From assembly GCA_018262855.1 (NCBI GenBank), contig JADFDO010000010.1, forward strand, positions 1-64,000: a stretch of DNA of 64,000 nucleotides. The letters run 5' to 3'. The number at the start of each line of letters is the position of its first letter. Positions within the stretch are counted from its first letter, which is position 1. Source of the stretch: Methanolinea sp. (GTDB lineage Archaea > Halobacteriota > Methanomicrobia > Methanomicrobiales > Methanospirillaceae). The notes below the pieces were generated by a model. The model was not told the origin of the DNA. It saw only the letters and a program-made list of their open reading frames with translations, and made no database searches. The translations under genes were made by a program, and so were the position numbers. Of the stretch, positions 41,231 through 50,248 are shown one piece after another.

Positions 41231-42370
41231 CTAACCCAGTTCATCCCATTTCCGGCGCTTTCGGAAGAAATAAACCCCTATTACTGCAACCACAATGAGG
41301 ATTGCCACGACGATTGCAATCAGGATTCCTCCTGAGAATAGCCCTGCAAAAGGATTTCCTATCGAAGCGAACGGGCTTGCATCGAGTGAGGCCTTCAGGT
41401 TACGAGCCTGGGTCAGGGCTTCCTCTGCTTTTACCCTTGCTTCATCTGCTTTTGCTCTCGCTTCATCAAACTTCTTCTGTGAAAGCAAGCCTTTTGCTTC
41501 ACTCACAAGGTCAGCTGCATAATCATGCTGAAGCATGAGGGTGGTCACCCTGGGATCAGAAGTCATGCTCCTGTTCACCTTGAAATCGGTGATCAGGGCA
41601 TTCACTTCACCCATCGATACGTCGACATCGTTGATAGTCTTCTGTATGCCAAGTTCGCTGACCAGAGATTCGGCTGAAGCAAGGGCAGTATTTGCACTGT
41701 TGATCGACTGCGAGGATTTTGTTACGTCGGAGGATTTCTCAGCGTTCTGTATGGCGCTGTTGGCGTCACTGTAAAGTTTCTGGATGGATGAAACATCTAT
41801 ACCCGATACTGCCAGCTGGTCAATCTCACCCTGAAGAGCGGACAACCGGCTCTTCGCGTCGCTAATTGAACTTGTAATCTGAGCCGGGTTGATTACCAAC
41901 TTCTTCTTCGTCACTTCAGTGTTCTTGATGACTGCCCCGGCACTATTCAGTTCCCTCACCACGAGGACATTTTTTTCTTCAGATGTGGTCACCGTTGGTG
42001 CGACCGCCTCCATGGTCACCTTCATCGAGATCTCATTCTTTGACGAGGAATAAGAGAGGACGAACCCATTGATATTCACATTTTGGCCAACGGCAGTTGA
42101 AGAAGGGTTCTCAATACCATTCTGGACAATCGCATAGGTCCAGGTGGGATTGTTCATATCGCTCGACAACTGGAGGGTATTTTCTTGATTAAAAGTTGTC
42201 CCTCCGCTGGAGGGAAAATTGATGACGAAGGTGGTCCTGACCTGTGTCTGCCCCGAGATGAGATCAGACGATGGTAAAATTGCGATGTTTCCAACAGAGA
42301 ATGCTGCAACCCCCTGGATAAAAAGGCACGCCAGGGCAAGAACAACACAATACTTGAGAGACGTGTTCAT
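41231..42370 (-). CDS. signal-peptide coiled-coil protein with C-terminal membrane anchor, CetZ neighbour
   Basis: This is a 379-residue protein. A signal peptide (about 1-23, ending IQGVAAF) is followed by a beta-rich domain (24-165). A long helical, Ala/Ser/Glu-rich section (about 168-330) has coiled-coil character, including the charged repeat KKFDEARAKADEARVKAEEA. Gly/Phe linkers lead to a membrane helix (IAIVVAILIVVAVIGVYFF), and the tail RKRRKWDELG would face the cytoplasm. I do not recognise a family. The ATG lies six bases downstream of the CetZ stop, so the two are co-transcribed. This suggests a surface or membrane partner for the tubulin-like protein. Confidence 0.7.
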   Translation of the reverse strand: MNTSLKYCVVLALACLFIQGVAAFSVGNIAILPSSDLISGQTQVRTTFVINFPSSGGTTFNQENTLQLSSDMNNPTWTYAIVQNGIENPSSTAVGQNVNINGFVLSYSSSKNEISMKVTMEAVAPTVTTSEEKNVLVVRELNSAGAVIKNTEVTKKKLVINPAQITSSISDAKSRLSALQGEIDQLAVSGIDVSSIQKLYSDANSAIQNAEKSSDVTKSSQSINSANTALASAESLVSELGIQKTINDVDVSMGEVNALITDFKVNRSMTSDPRVTTLMLQHDYAADLVSEAKGLLSQKKFDEARAKADEARVKAEEALTQARNLKASLDASPFASIGNPFAGLFSGGILIAIVVAILIVVAVIGVYFFRKRRKWDELG

Positions 42371-42376
42371 GGTGGA

Positions 42377-43555
42377 TCACTCAAACAATGGTTCAATTTC
42401 CTCTTCGAACGAGAGCGGTTTCTTTTCATCAATCTTGGATGCATCGTCCCTGGTGGAACGTGCAATCTCCATCAACTCTTTGATCCGGGGTGCGTTTCCT
42501 ACCGTGGCCAGTACGACTACCGCAGCTACGAAATTGCTGTTGACCGGATAGTCTCCTCCCCGGACTTCAACCCCGGCAATATTCTCTTCGACCCAGCTCT
42601 TTGCCTTTTCAATACCCTTCCTGTCCAGTTCATCAGGAGGACCGGCGACCAGGACCAGGGCTCGTTCCGTGGTGCTGTAATCACATGGGAGAGTGAGCCT
42701 TCCCAGCATTGCTCTCCGTACGAGCGAGATCACCTTTGCAGTCCTGTCTTCGCCCAACAACACCTCCTCCGTTGCTTCTTTCTTCCGGATTGTGCCCTTG
42801 ATATCATTGAAGATCCCCGTCACGGTCTTCCTCTTGTTCTTTGAAATCACCTCGGTAATGGCATATCCGACAGAGGTTATCCCCCCTCCCCTGAGCGTGT
42901 TGATAATCTCGCTTGAATCTACTACCATCTCGCCAATGCCGGCAGACCCCACTTCTCCTGCCCGGAACAGCACACCGAACCGGCGGACTATCTCGTCATT
43001 CAGGCGTGAGAATGCAGACTTGATACTTTCTCCCTCGTTCTTCCACGCACTGTTATCGAAAATGAACGTATTGTCTGCCTCCTTCACAAGGGTTGCAAGG
43101 CTTCTGGCGGCGTTATACGAGTAGAGGCGTCCTTCTTCAGGTGCGGGGAGTATTCCCAGCACATAGACTGGTTCACGGTAGATCTTCTTCAGGGAACGGG
43201 CCAGCACCGGCGTTCCACCAGAGCCGGTTCCCCCTCCAAGACCTGCAACAATCATGAAGGCGTCCACATCATGGGTTCCCCTGGTATCAACTGCACTGAT
43301 GATGCTGTCAATCTCGTCAAATGTGATCTTTGCACCGGAGGCATTGTCAGTACCTACTCCATGACCTTTCACCACGGTCTGGCCAATGAGAAGGCGGTCT
43401 TTCAATTCTATATGTTTCAGGCCCATGAGATCAGTGCGGGCGGTGTTGACTGCGATGCCCCTGAAACTGCGCCTTCCGAGCTTCTTGTCCTGTTCAAGGA
43501 ACATATCAACAATTTTTCCGCCAGCCTGACCAAATCCGATGAAGAAAATCCTCAT
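42377..43555 (-). CDS. cetZ: CetZ-type tubulin/FtsZ-family GTPase
   Basis: This is a 392-residue protein of the tubulin superfamily. FFIGFGQAGGK (4-14) is the first GTP loop. GLGGGTGSGG (105-114) is the tubulin signature, with the GTGSG form typical of CetZ rather than the GTGTG of FtsZ. SAGIGEMVVDSSEI should hold the T7-loop Asp. The C-terminal EKKPLSFEEEIEPLFE is an acidic tail like those used for partner binding. CetZ proteins shape cells in haloarchaea and occur in Methanomicrobia. The ATG at 43555 follows GGTGGGAC; the frame is open to 43576. It is co-transcribed with the membrane coiled-coil protein and divergent from the FAD enzyme gene. Confidence 0.88.
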   Translation of the reverse strand: MRIFFIGFGQAGGKIVDMFLEQDKKLGRRSFRGIAVNTARTDLMGLKHIELKDRLLIGQTVVKGHGVGTDNASGAKITFDEIDSIISAVDTRGTHDVDAFMIVAGLGGGTGSGGTPVLARSLKKIYREPVYVLGILPAPEEGRLYSYNAARSLATLVKEADNTFIFDNSAWKNEGESIKSAFSRLNDEIVRRFGVLFRAGEVGSAGIGEMVVDSSEIINTLRGGGITSVGYAITEVISKNKRKTVTGIFNDIKGTIRKKEATEEVLLGEDRTAKVISLVRRAMLGRLTLPCDYSTTERALVLVAGPPDELDRKGIEKAKSWVEENIAGVEVRGGDYPVNSNFVAAVVVLATVGNAPRIKELMEIARSTRDDASKIDEKKPLSFEEEIEPLFE

Positions 43556-43737
43556 ATTATTGTCCCACCAGCCCACAAATTACGCACGATACTTTATTAT
43601 CCTCGAGTATTATGGTTTCTTGCATGAGTTCAAATACTTTCCTTCTTTTAAATTTCTTTCAAACTTGATTAAACCGCGAAATTTTGAATCCGGAGCCTTT
43701 TTCATCCCGTTTTTCCAATATACTCTGAGTATTCCAT

Positions 43738-44964
43738 ATGAGGATCTGCATCATAGGGGGGGGCCTGACCGGGCTTACCGCAGCGTATCACCTTGGAAAT
43801 GATCACGAGGTCGATATGTATGAGAAACGCCGTTTTCTTGGGGGCTGCCTTTCATCCTATGAGATCGGAGACTACCATATTGAGGAATTCTACCATCACT
43901 GTTTCGCCTGGGACACCCGTCTCTTCTCCCTGATGAGATCGCTTCATATCGCAGACAAACTCGAATGGCTGAGAGGAACCAGCGGGTATTTTTCAGGAGG
44001 GACCGTCTACCCCCTCAACACCCCCGTGGAGATAGTGAAATACCCCCTTCTCTCCCTCACTGACAAAGTGCGGCTTGGCCTCCTTACGCTTCGATCAAGG
44101 AACATGGATGTCGGCCCACTCGATGATATCACTGCCAGGGATTATGTTGTCAGCACTATCGGAGAGCGTGCATACAATTCATTCTTTGAGCCGCTGCTCA
44201 CCAGTAAATTCGGAGAACAGAGGGATGATGTCTCGGCAGCATGGCTGATCAGTCGGATCGGTGTCCGTTCAAACCGGGGCCTTTCAGGTGAACAACTTGG
44301 ATACCTGAAGGGAGGTTTCCATACGCTGATAGAAGCGCTCTCTGCACAGGTGGGCAGACAGTGTGTCGTCCGCCTCCTTGACCCAGTCACTTCCGTTTCA
44401 CGGGAACACGGCTCCTGGAGTGTGAACGGCCAGCAGTATGATGTCGTCATCTCCACGATACCCCCTTCGCTTCTTCCAGGCACCGGGCTGGCAGAAGGAT
44501 TCTCCATCCCCTACCAGGGAGCTGCCTGCATGCTCCTCTCAATGGAGAAGGAAGTGACTTCGGGAATCTACTGGCTGAACATGAAGGAAAGGGCACCCTA
44601 CGGTGCAGTAATCGCCCATACTAACTTTGTGCCTGTTGAGAGGTACGGGGAACATCTTGTCTACCTTGCCTCCTACTTCCAGGGATCCGTCGCCCAGAAC
44701 CTCGACCGGGTAATGATCGATGACTTTTGCCACCGTTTCCATGTCGATCCAGGTGCAATCCGCTGGCACAGGATGGCTGTCGACCCCTATGCCGGGCCGC
44801 TTTATACTGTTGGCTTCCGGAAATACATCCTTCCCTATCAGCAGAATGGCCTTTTCCTCGCGGGAATGTTCTCATCACCGAACTACCCTGAAAGGAGCAT
44901 GAACGGGGCTGTTATTGCAGGAGAAGAGGTTGCTGATCTTGTTTCCAGGAGGGCATCAGACTGA
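43738..44964 (+). CDS. FAD-dependent amine-oxidase/UDP-galactopyranose-mutase-like oxidoreductase
   Basis: This is a 408-residue flavoprotein. The FAD motif is IIGGGLTGLTAAYHL (4-18) followed by E33 in YEKRRFLGG, and the C-terminal FAD segment is FLAGMFSSPNYPERSMNGAVI. It resembles the protoporphyrinogen-oxidase/phytoene-desaturase-like proteins found in archaeal glycan clusters. The substrate is unknown; a lipid or a nucleotide sugar is likely from context. It is the first gene of a tight operon with a GT2, a flippase-like protein and a DUF2298 protein; the GT2 ATG comes two bases after its stop. Confidence 0.8.
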   Translation: MRICIIGGGLTGLTAAYHLGNDHEVDMYEKRRFLGGCLSSYEIGDYHIEEFYHHCFAWDTRLFSLMRSLHIADKLEWLRGTSGYFSGGTVYPLNTPVEIVKYPLLSLTDKVRLGLLTLRSRNMDVGPLDDITARDYVVSTIGERAYNSFFEPLLTSKFGEQRDDVSAAWLISRIGVRSNRGLSGEQLGYLKGGFHTLIEALSAQVGRQCVVRLLDPVTSVSREHGSWSVNGQQYDVVISTIPPSLLPGTGLAEGFSIPYQGAACMLLSMEKEVTSGIYWLNMKERAPYGAVIAHTNFVPVERYGEHLVYLASYFQGSVAQNLDRVMIDDFCHRFHVDPGAIRWHRMAVDPYAGPLYTVGFRKYILPYQQNGLFLAGMFSSPNYPERSMNGAVIAGEEVADLVSRRASD

Positions 44965-44966
44965 TA

Positions 44967-45683
44967 ATGGGTGCCCCTGATATTTCCGCGGTAATCCCTG
45001 TATATAATGACAGGGGGAGCCTTGAGACAGCAATACCCCGATCGATGGAGGTCCTTGCGGGCCTTGATCCCGGATTTGAACTGATAATCGCTGAAGATGG
45101 GAGTAGAGATGGATCGACGGAACTGGTAAGGGGGTGGGAGGCCCGCGATCCGAGAGTGCGTCTCCTGCACAGTGACATACGACTGGGCCGTGGAAAAGCT
45201 CTCACGCGGGCTTTTTGCGAGGCCAGAGGCAGTATCGTGTGCTACTATGACGTGGATATGGCGACAGACATCTCCCATCTCCCCGAACTGATCGGTTCTA
45301 TCAGAGATGGGTTTGATGTTGCAACCGGATCAAGGCTCCTCCCGGGAAGCTCAATTATCAGGAGCGGAGGCCGGGAAGTGGCGAGCAGAGGGTATAATTT
45401 CCTTGTCCGGGCATTCCTTCACAGTTCACTGTTCGATCACCAGTGTGGATTCAAGGCATTCCGGAAGGATCGGATACTGACACTCCTCCTCACCGTCCGG
45501 GACACACACTGGTTCTGGGACACCGAGATCCTGGTCAGGGCGCAGCGTGCCGGATACCGTATCAGGGAATTTCCGGTCCGATGGACAGAAGGACGCGGAA
45601 CCACGGTCCGGCGGAATGATGTACTGACAATGGGGAGATCAATCCTGCGGTTATGGTGGCAGTTGCATGTGGAAAAAGGCTAG
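44967..45683 (+). CDS. GT2 glycosyltransferase, dolichyl-phosphate sugar synthase-like
   Basis: This is a 238-residue GT-A enzyme of the Dpm1 type: ISAVIPVYNDRGSLETAIPR, IIAEDGSRDGST, LGRGKALTRAF, the metal-binding YYDVDMATD, and QCGFKAFRK with WFWDTEILVRA. It should move a sugar from a nucleotide to a polyprenyl phosphate on the cytoplasmic face. No membrane helices are attached. Its last 17 bases overlap the flippase-like gene. Confidence 0.87.
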   Translation: MGAPDISAVIPVYNDRGSLETAIPRSMEVLAGLDPGFELIIAEDGSRDGSTELVRGWEARDPRVRLLHSDIRLGRGKALTRAFCEARGSIVCYYDVDMATDISHLPELIGSIRDGFDVATGSRLLPGSSIIRSGGREVASRGYNFLVRAFLHSSLFDHQCGFKAFRKDRILTLLLTVRDTHWFWDTEILVRAQRAGYRIREFPVRWTEGRGTTVRRNDVLTMGRSILRLWWQLHVEKG

Positions 45684-46638
45684 CACTATCGCTCTCTCAA
45701 CCCTCATCGCGATGGGTATCATCTTCTACATGCTCTTTTCCGTGTGGGATGACCTCCTCCTCGCCATTGAGCATGCAATATGGTATTACCTTGTACTTGC
45801 TGCCATCGTCTGCCTGGCTGCCTGGTGGCTCAGGGGCCTTCGATACAGGAGCATCCTCTCTTCACTCGGGATTCCGGTCGGGATACACTTTTCCACTGCA
45901 TGTATCTTCGTCTCCCAGACCGCAAACCTGATCGTCCCTGCCCGGCTCGGGGATCTCGTAAGGATATTCATACTCGGACATGAACATCACGCTCCGGTCT
46001 CAAAGGGAATCTCCTCACTCGTTGTCGAGAGGGTCTTTGATATTCTGACCGTAGCCCTCCTCGGTGCAGCCGCTCTATTTTTTGTCCTCAATGTTCCCGA
46101 CTGGTTCTATTCCATCATACTCATCCCGATCGCTGCCGGGGTGGTTTTTTTTGGAATCCTTCTCTTTGCAGGGAAATTGTCTTCAAAAAACCGGATTGTC
46201 CAGTATGTGTTCACGCTCCTCGGACAGATAAAAGAGGCTTCCCTCTCACTCCGGGCAGTGGTGCTTCTCTCTGCAAGTTCCATTGTCATCTGGCTCATGG
46301 ACGTCATGGTCTGTGTCTTCGTCGTGCTCATGTTCCAGGACCAGATACCTTTCGCAGTGGTTGTCCTGGCCATCGTTGTCGGAAACCTTGTAAAAGCGGT
46401 CCCTATCACCCCGGGAGGAGTCGGGACCTACGAGATTGCCATGGCCCTTACCTTTACACTTGCCGGGGTCCCTGTTGCAGAGGCGACCATGATAGCCGTA
46501 ATCGACCACCTGATCAAGAACCTCATCACGGCTCTTGGGGGGATCGTCTCTATCTACTATTTCGGTGGGTGGGTGCTCGACAGCATCAGGAATGCCCTTC
46601 AAAAGCGATTCGGGGGTATTCAGTCTGACAGGGTATGA
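45667..46638 (+). CDS. UPF0104/AglD-like membrane protein, candidate flippase
   Basis: This is a 323-residue protein with about eight helices of the lysylphosphatidylglycerol-synthase TM family. ACIFVSQTANLIVPARLGDL, SSLVVERVFDILTVALLGAA and KAVPITPGGVGTYEIAMALT are the family's conserved loops. In Haloferax the same module forms the membrane part of AglD, which acts in S-layer glycosylation. It follows the GT2 gene with overlap and in turn overlaps the DUF2298 gene, so it may move lipid-linked sugars across the membrane. Confidence 0.87.
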   Translation: MWKKASTIALSTLIAMGIIFYMLFSVWDDLLLAIEHAIWYYLVLAAIVCLAAWWLRGLRYRSILSSLGIPVGIHFSTACIFVSQTANLIVPARLGDLVRIFILGHEHHAPVSKGISSLVVERVFDILTVALLGAAALFFVLNVPDWFYSIILIPIAAGVVFFGILLFAGKLSSKNRIVQYVFTLLGQIKEASLSLRAVVLLSASSIVIWLMDVMVCVFVVLMFQDQIPFAVVVLAIVVGNLVKAVPITPGGVGTYEIAMALTFTLAGVPVAEATMIAVIDHLIKNLITALGGIVSIYYFGGWVLDSIRNALQKRFGGIQSDRV

Positions 46639-48760
46639 GGTCCAGGTCCTTTCCGTCGCTTCATGGCTTTTCCTCATTTTTTTTCTTCAGATCTCACTCT
46701 GGCCTTACCTGAAGGGCTCCTTCAGAGAATTCGCATATCCTGTCTCGTTCCCTTCGTCCATACTCCTCCTCACGATCATCTCCTGGTACTGCGGGCTTTT
46801 GAAAATTCCCATCATCCTGGCCCTTATCCCCTTCGTCATCCTCTTCCTTTACGCAGCATGGAGAGGTGAGTATACAAGGGAGGCATTCACCGGGAAAGGA
46901 ACGTGGGTATTTCTCTTCTTACTCTTCTTCTTCTCGATGCTCTGTGTACGGTTCGTGAATCCCAGTATCTCGTATGCAGAGAAATTCATGGATCACGCTT
47001 TCCTGGCATCGATCATGCGGGTGCCCGTGGTTCCCCCACTTGACCCGTGGTTCCTCGGAGGTTACCTTGATGTCTACTATTACCTGGGCTACTGGATTTT
47101 CGGAATCATGGGGATCGTATCGGGAGTCCCATCATTCATCACGTTCAACCTGGCGCTTCCAACTGTCCTCGGCCTCTCGGCAGTCATGATGTATGCAGTC
47201 GGACAACTCCTCACCAGGAAATATGCATATCTCACCCTTGCTACGTTTCTTGTGGTAAATCCCTCCTTCATCTGGCAGATTCTCCAGGGCAAATCACTCG
47301 GGACCGTGTTCTGGGACAGCACACGGACCATTCCCAACACTATCAATGAATACCCGCTCTTCTCGTTCATCTGGGGGGATGTGCATCCCCACGTGATAGG
47401 GATATTCAATCAGGTGTTCTTCATTTTCCTGATGGTGTATGCGTGGACCCGGTGGAATTCACTTGGTTCGCGGGACAGGTTCGTCCTTATACTCCTCTCC
47501 GCAATGAGTCTCGGATCGATGCCGCTCATCAATACCTGGGATGTGATCGTGTATGCTCCTGCGACGCTTGTTACCGGCCTCATTATCTGGTACCGCAGTA
47601 CCTGCCCGGATCCTCGCGATCATAATAAAATCCGCAAAACTGCTGAAGGAATTGTAATAAGATTAAAAAAGAGCGCTTTTTCTGTTGTTGAGAGTGCAGC
47701 AAAGCTGCCTGATGAAGGGATACGAAAAACCCTTGGTAACCTTGCAGCATTCCCTTCTGCATACCTGCTATCCGTGCCTGTTGTCGCGGTTCTTGCGTTC
47801 CTGCCGTTCTACATCCAGATGAATACCCGGGGCATTCAGGGTGTGGGTTTTGTCCATACACCCACGAGCCCGGTTGATTTTCTCCTGGTACATGGTTTTT
47901 TCCTTCTCCTGATGATCATCTACCTTTTTCCCGATATCAGGAGCCGCCCCTGGTTGCTTGTATTCCCGTTCGGCATCGCTCTCACCGGATATACTGCCGC
48001 TGCACTGGCAACCCTCCCTCTTGTGTATCTCATCGCAAGGAAATCACGATCTTCCGCTGATATCATCGCTATCATGGGCCTTTTTGTGATCATCATGTGC
48101 GAGGTGTTCTATCTCGTGGACAATATGGGCGATACCTACTACAGGATGAATACCATCTTCAAGTTCTATATTGCAGCCTGGCTGATGATGGGTGCCTCTT
48201 CATGTGCTATGCTCGCCAATCTGTTTGAGAAGCGGGCTGGCATGGTATCCTGCCCATCCTGGATACCCAGGGTTGCACTGGTCGTGGTATCGGTCGCACT
48301 CCTTGTCGTCCCGCTCGTTCTCCCGCTTGATTCACCCTATAAAGGTGTCACCCTGGACGGTCTTGACTACGTCAGGAGTGCTCATCCTGGTGATGCTGAC
48401 GCCGTGGCATTCCTGCGATCGATTCCCGGGAATATAGGCCTCGTTGAGGCAGAAGGGGGTGACTACACCTACTATTCGCGGGTTTCATCCTTTACAGGCA
48501 TACCGTCTGTCATTGGCTGGACGTTCCACGAATACATGTGGCGTGATGACGCTGATGGCTGGTATGGAAGGCGTATGGCAGATATAAAAACGATATACGA
48601 GCAGCCTGAAAGGACAGAAGTCCTGATGCGGGCATATAATGCTACCCACTTGTATGTCGGAGATCTCGAACGGGAACGATACACAATACGGGTTCATGAA
48701 GCAGGCCTTCCACTCATCTACGACCGCGGGGGAGTCCAGATCTATTCCCTTCCAGCCTGA
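46592..48760 (+). CDS. DUF2298-family multispan membrane protein
   Basis: This 722-residue protein has about 14 helices and belongs to the archaeal/Chloroflexi DUF2298 (TIGR03662, YYY) family. The signature is DPWFLGGYLDVYYYLGYWIF, together with NEYPLFSFIWGDVHPHV and EVFYLVDNMGDTYYRMNTIF. It is distantly similar to GT39-type transferases and is believed to act in surface glycosylation. The extracytoplasmic C-terminal domain includes EAEGGDYTYYSRVSSFTGIP. The start is taken at ATG 46592, a 47-base overlap with the upstream gene; a later non-ATG start is possible. Confidence 0.85.
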   Translation: MPFKSDSGVFSLTGYEVQVLSVASWLFLIFFLQISLWPYLKGSFREFAYPVSFPSSILLLTIISWYCGLLKIPIILALIPFVILFLYAAWRGEYTREAFTGKGTWVFLFLLFFFSMLCVRFVNPSISYAEKFMDHAFLASIMRVPVVPPLDPWFLGGYLDVYYYLGYWIFGIMGIVSGVPSFITFNLALPTVLGLSAVMMYAVGQLLTRKYAYLTLATFLVVNPSFIWQILQGKSLGTVFWDSTRTIPNTINEYPLFSFIWGDVHPHVIGIFNQVFFIFLMVYAWTRWNSLGSRDRFVLILLSAMSLGSMPLINTWDVIVYAPATLVTGLIIWYRSTCPDPRDHNKIRKTAEGIVIRLKKSAFSVVESAAKLPDEGIRKTLGNLAAFPSAYLLSVPVVAVLAFLPFYIQMNTRGIQGVGFVHTPTSPVDFLLVHGFFLLLMIIYLFPDIRSRPWLLVFPFGIALTGYTAAALATLPLVYLIARKSRSSADIIAIMGLFVIIMCEVFYLVDNMGDTYYRMNTIFKFYIAAWLMMGASSCAMLANLFEKRAGMVSCPSWIPRVALVVVSVALLVVPLVLPLDSPYKGVTLDGLDYVRSAHPGDADAVAFLRSIPGNIGLVEAEGGDYTYYSRVSSFTGIPSVIGWTFHEYMWRDDADGWYGRRMADIKTIYEQPERTEVLMRAYNATHLYVGDLERERYTIRVHEAGLPLIYDRGGVQIYSLPA

Positions 48761-48896
48761 TTTCAGCCACGATAGTCTTCGGGAAATCCCGCCCTTCCAA
48801 ACCTTTATGTCCGCACCTGTCGAAATGATATGGCTACATCATCGTTACTGACTGATGAGTGATGAGGGAGCACGCTACTCCTGAATGAGGTGAGTT

Positions 48897-49265
48897 ATGG
48901 CAAAGACATATGTGAAATTCCAGGTTTCTGAAGAGATTCAGAACAAGGCCCTTGAAGCCCTGGAGGTAGCCAGGGACACGGGCAAAATCAAGAAGGGTTC
49001 AAACGAGGCGACCAAGGCAATTGAGCGCAGTATCGCCTCGCTTGTGCTGATCGGGGCCGATGTGGAGCCGGAAGAGATCGTGATGCACCTTCCCCCGCTC
49101 TGCGAGGAGAAGAAGATACCATTCGTCTTCATCAATAAGCAGAACGATATCGGCACCGCCAGCGGCCTAGACGTGGGATCTGCTGCTGCCGCCATTGTCA
49201 AGCCGGGAAAAGCCAAGGATATGATCGATGAGATCGTGAAGCAGGTAAGCGATCTGAGAGCGTGA
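48897..49265 (+). CDS. rpl7ae: 50S ribosomal protein L7Ae
   Basis: This 122-residue kink-turn binding protein sits in the ribosome and in box C/D and H/ACA RNPs and RNase P. Key stretches are [40 protein letters not shown] and [17 protein letters not shown] strong GAGGTGA (48887-48893) precedes the ATG. It leads the standard archaeal operon rpl7ae-rps28e-rpl24e-ndk. Confidence 0.97.
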   Translation: MAKTYVKFQVSEEIQNKALEALEVARDTGKIKKGSNEATKAIERSIASLVLIGADVEPEEIVMHLPPLCEEKKIPFVFINKQNDIGTASGLDVGSAAAAIVKPGKAKDMIDEIVKQVSDLRA

Positions 49266-49272
49266 ACTGGCC

Positions 49273-49482
49273 ATGGCAGATGAGGGAACTCCCGCAGAGG
49301 TTATCGAGGTGATCGGTTCCACCGGGATGCACGGAGAGGCCATGCAGGTGAAATGCAGGATCCTTGATGGGAACAACAAAGGCCGTATCATCACCCGCAA
49401 TACCGTCGGACCGATCCGGGAGGGGGACGTATTGATGCTGCTTGAGACCGAACGCGAGGCCAAGAAACTCTCCCGGAGATGA
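49273..49482 (+). CDS. rps28e: 30S ribosomal protein S28e
   Basis: This 69-residue small-subunit protein is recognised from [40 protein letters not shown] and [11 protein letters not shown]. It lies seven bases after L7Ae and seven bases before L24e. Confidence 0.96.
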   Translation: MADEGTPAEVIEVIGSTGMHGEAMQVKCRILDGNNKGRIITRNTVGPIREGDVLMLLETEREAKKLSRR

Positions 49483-49489
49483 GTGAATC

Positions 49490-49681
49490 ATGGTCGAACA
49501 GAGAAACTGCAGTTTCTGCGGGAATGCCATCGAGCCCGGAACGGGCAAGATGTTCGTGAAAAAAGACGGAACGGTCTATTATTTCTGCAGCACAAAATGC
49601 CAGAACAATTCCCGCCTCGGCAGGGCACCACGCAGGGTCGCCTGGACCCAGGCCGGACGTAAGGCCATGGGAAAGGAGTAA
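49490..49681 (+). CDS. rpl24e: 50S ribosomal protein L24e
   Basis: This 63-residue zinc-finger ribosomal protein contains CSFCGN (residues 6-11) and CSTKCQNN; the four cysteines bind zinc. [20 protein letters not shown] is the family core. It is in the expected place between S28e and Ndk. Confidence 0.96.
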   Translation: MVEQRNCSFCGNAIEPGTGKMFVKKDGTVYYFCSTKCQNNSRLGRAPRRVAWTQAGRKAMGKE

Positions 49682-49688
49682 TTGAACG

Positions 49689-50138
49689 ATGGACCGCACC
49701 TTTGTCATGGTCAAGCCTGACGGAGTGGCCAGGGGTCTTATCGGCGAGGTTGTCTCGAGACTGGAACGGAAAGGCTTCAAGCTTGTTGCTGCAAGGCTCG
49801 AGAAACTGCCCGAAAAACGGGTGATGGAACAGTACAGGGAGCACCTGGAGAAGCCTTTCTTCCCATCGCTGCGACACTACATCGAGAGCGGCCCGTGCTT
49901 CCTGATGGTCTGGGAAGGCAGGGATGCTGCCGCAGTGGTAAGAAAAATCGTCGGGGCGACGAATCCGGCTGAGGCTCTGCCCGGCACGATCCGCGGCGAC
50001 CTTGCGATGGACATCGGCAGAAATGTCATTCATGCCTCGGATTCCTCTGCGAGTGCTGCACGTGAGATAGGAATCCACTTCTCCTCCCACGAACTTGCCT
50101 CTTACAAGCGGGTGGATGAACCGGTCCTCTACGAATAA
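49689..50138 (+). CDS. ndk: nucleoside diphosphate kinase
   Basis: This 149-residue enzyme transfers phosphate between nucleotides through phosphohistidine H115 in [38 protein letters not shown] and the C-terminal [12 protein letters not shown] are typical. It is the last gene of the ribosomal operon, and a T6 run follows the stop. The usual infB neighbour is absent. Confidence 0.97.
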   Translation: MDRTFVMVKPDGVARGLIGEVVSRLERKGFKLVAARLEKLPEKRVMEQYREHLEKPFFPSLRHYIESGPCFLMVWEGRDAAAVVRKIVGATNPAEALPGTIRGDLAMDIGRNVIHASDSSASAAREIGIHFSSHELASYKRVDEPVLYE

Positions 50139-50248
50139 ATCCACTTTTTTCATTGATTCTGAAAATCCTTGATGATCTCTCCTGAAAGGTCCAAGCCCAG
50201 GTGATGATCCGGAAATATCAAAATATCCCATCGACCCCATCCACTAGT

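Noticed and set aside
42377-43555. calling the tubulin-like gene ftsZ
   Set aside because: The signature loop is GGGTGSGG, typical of CetZ, and the neighbours are not cell-division genes.
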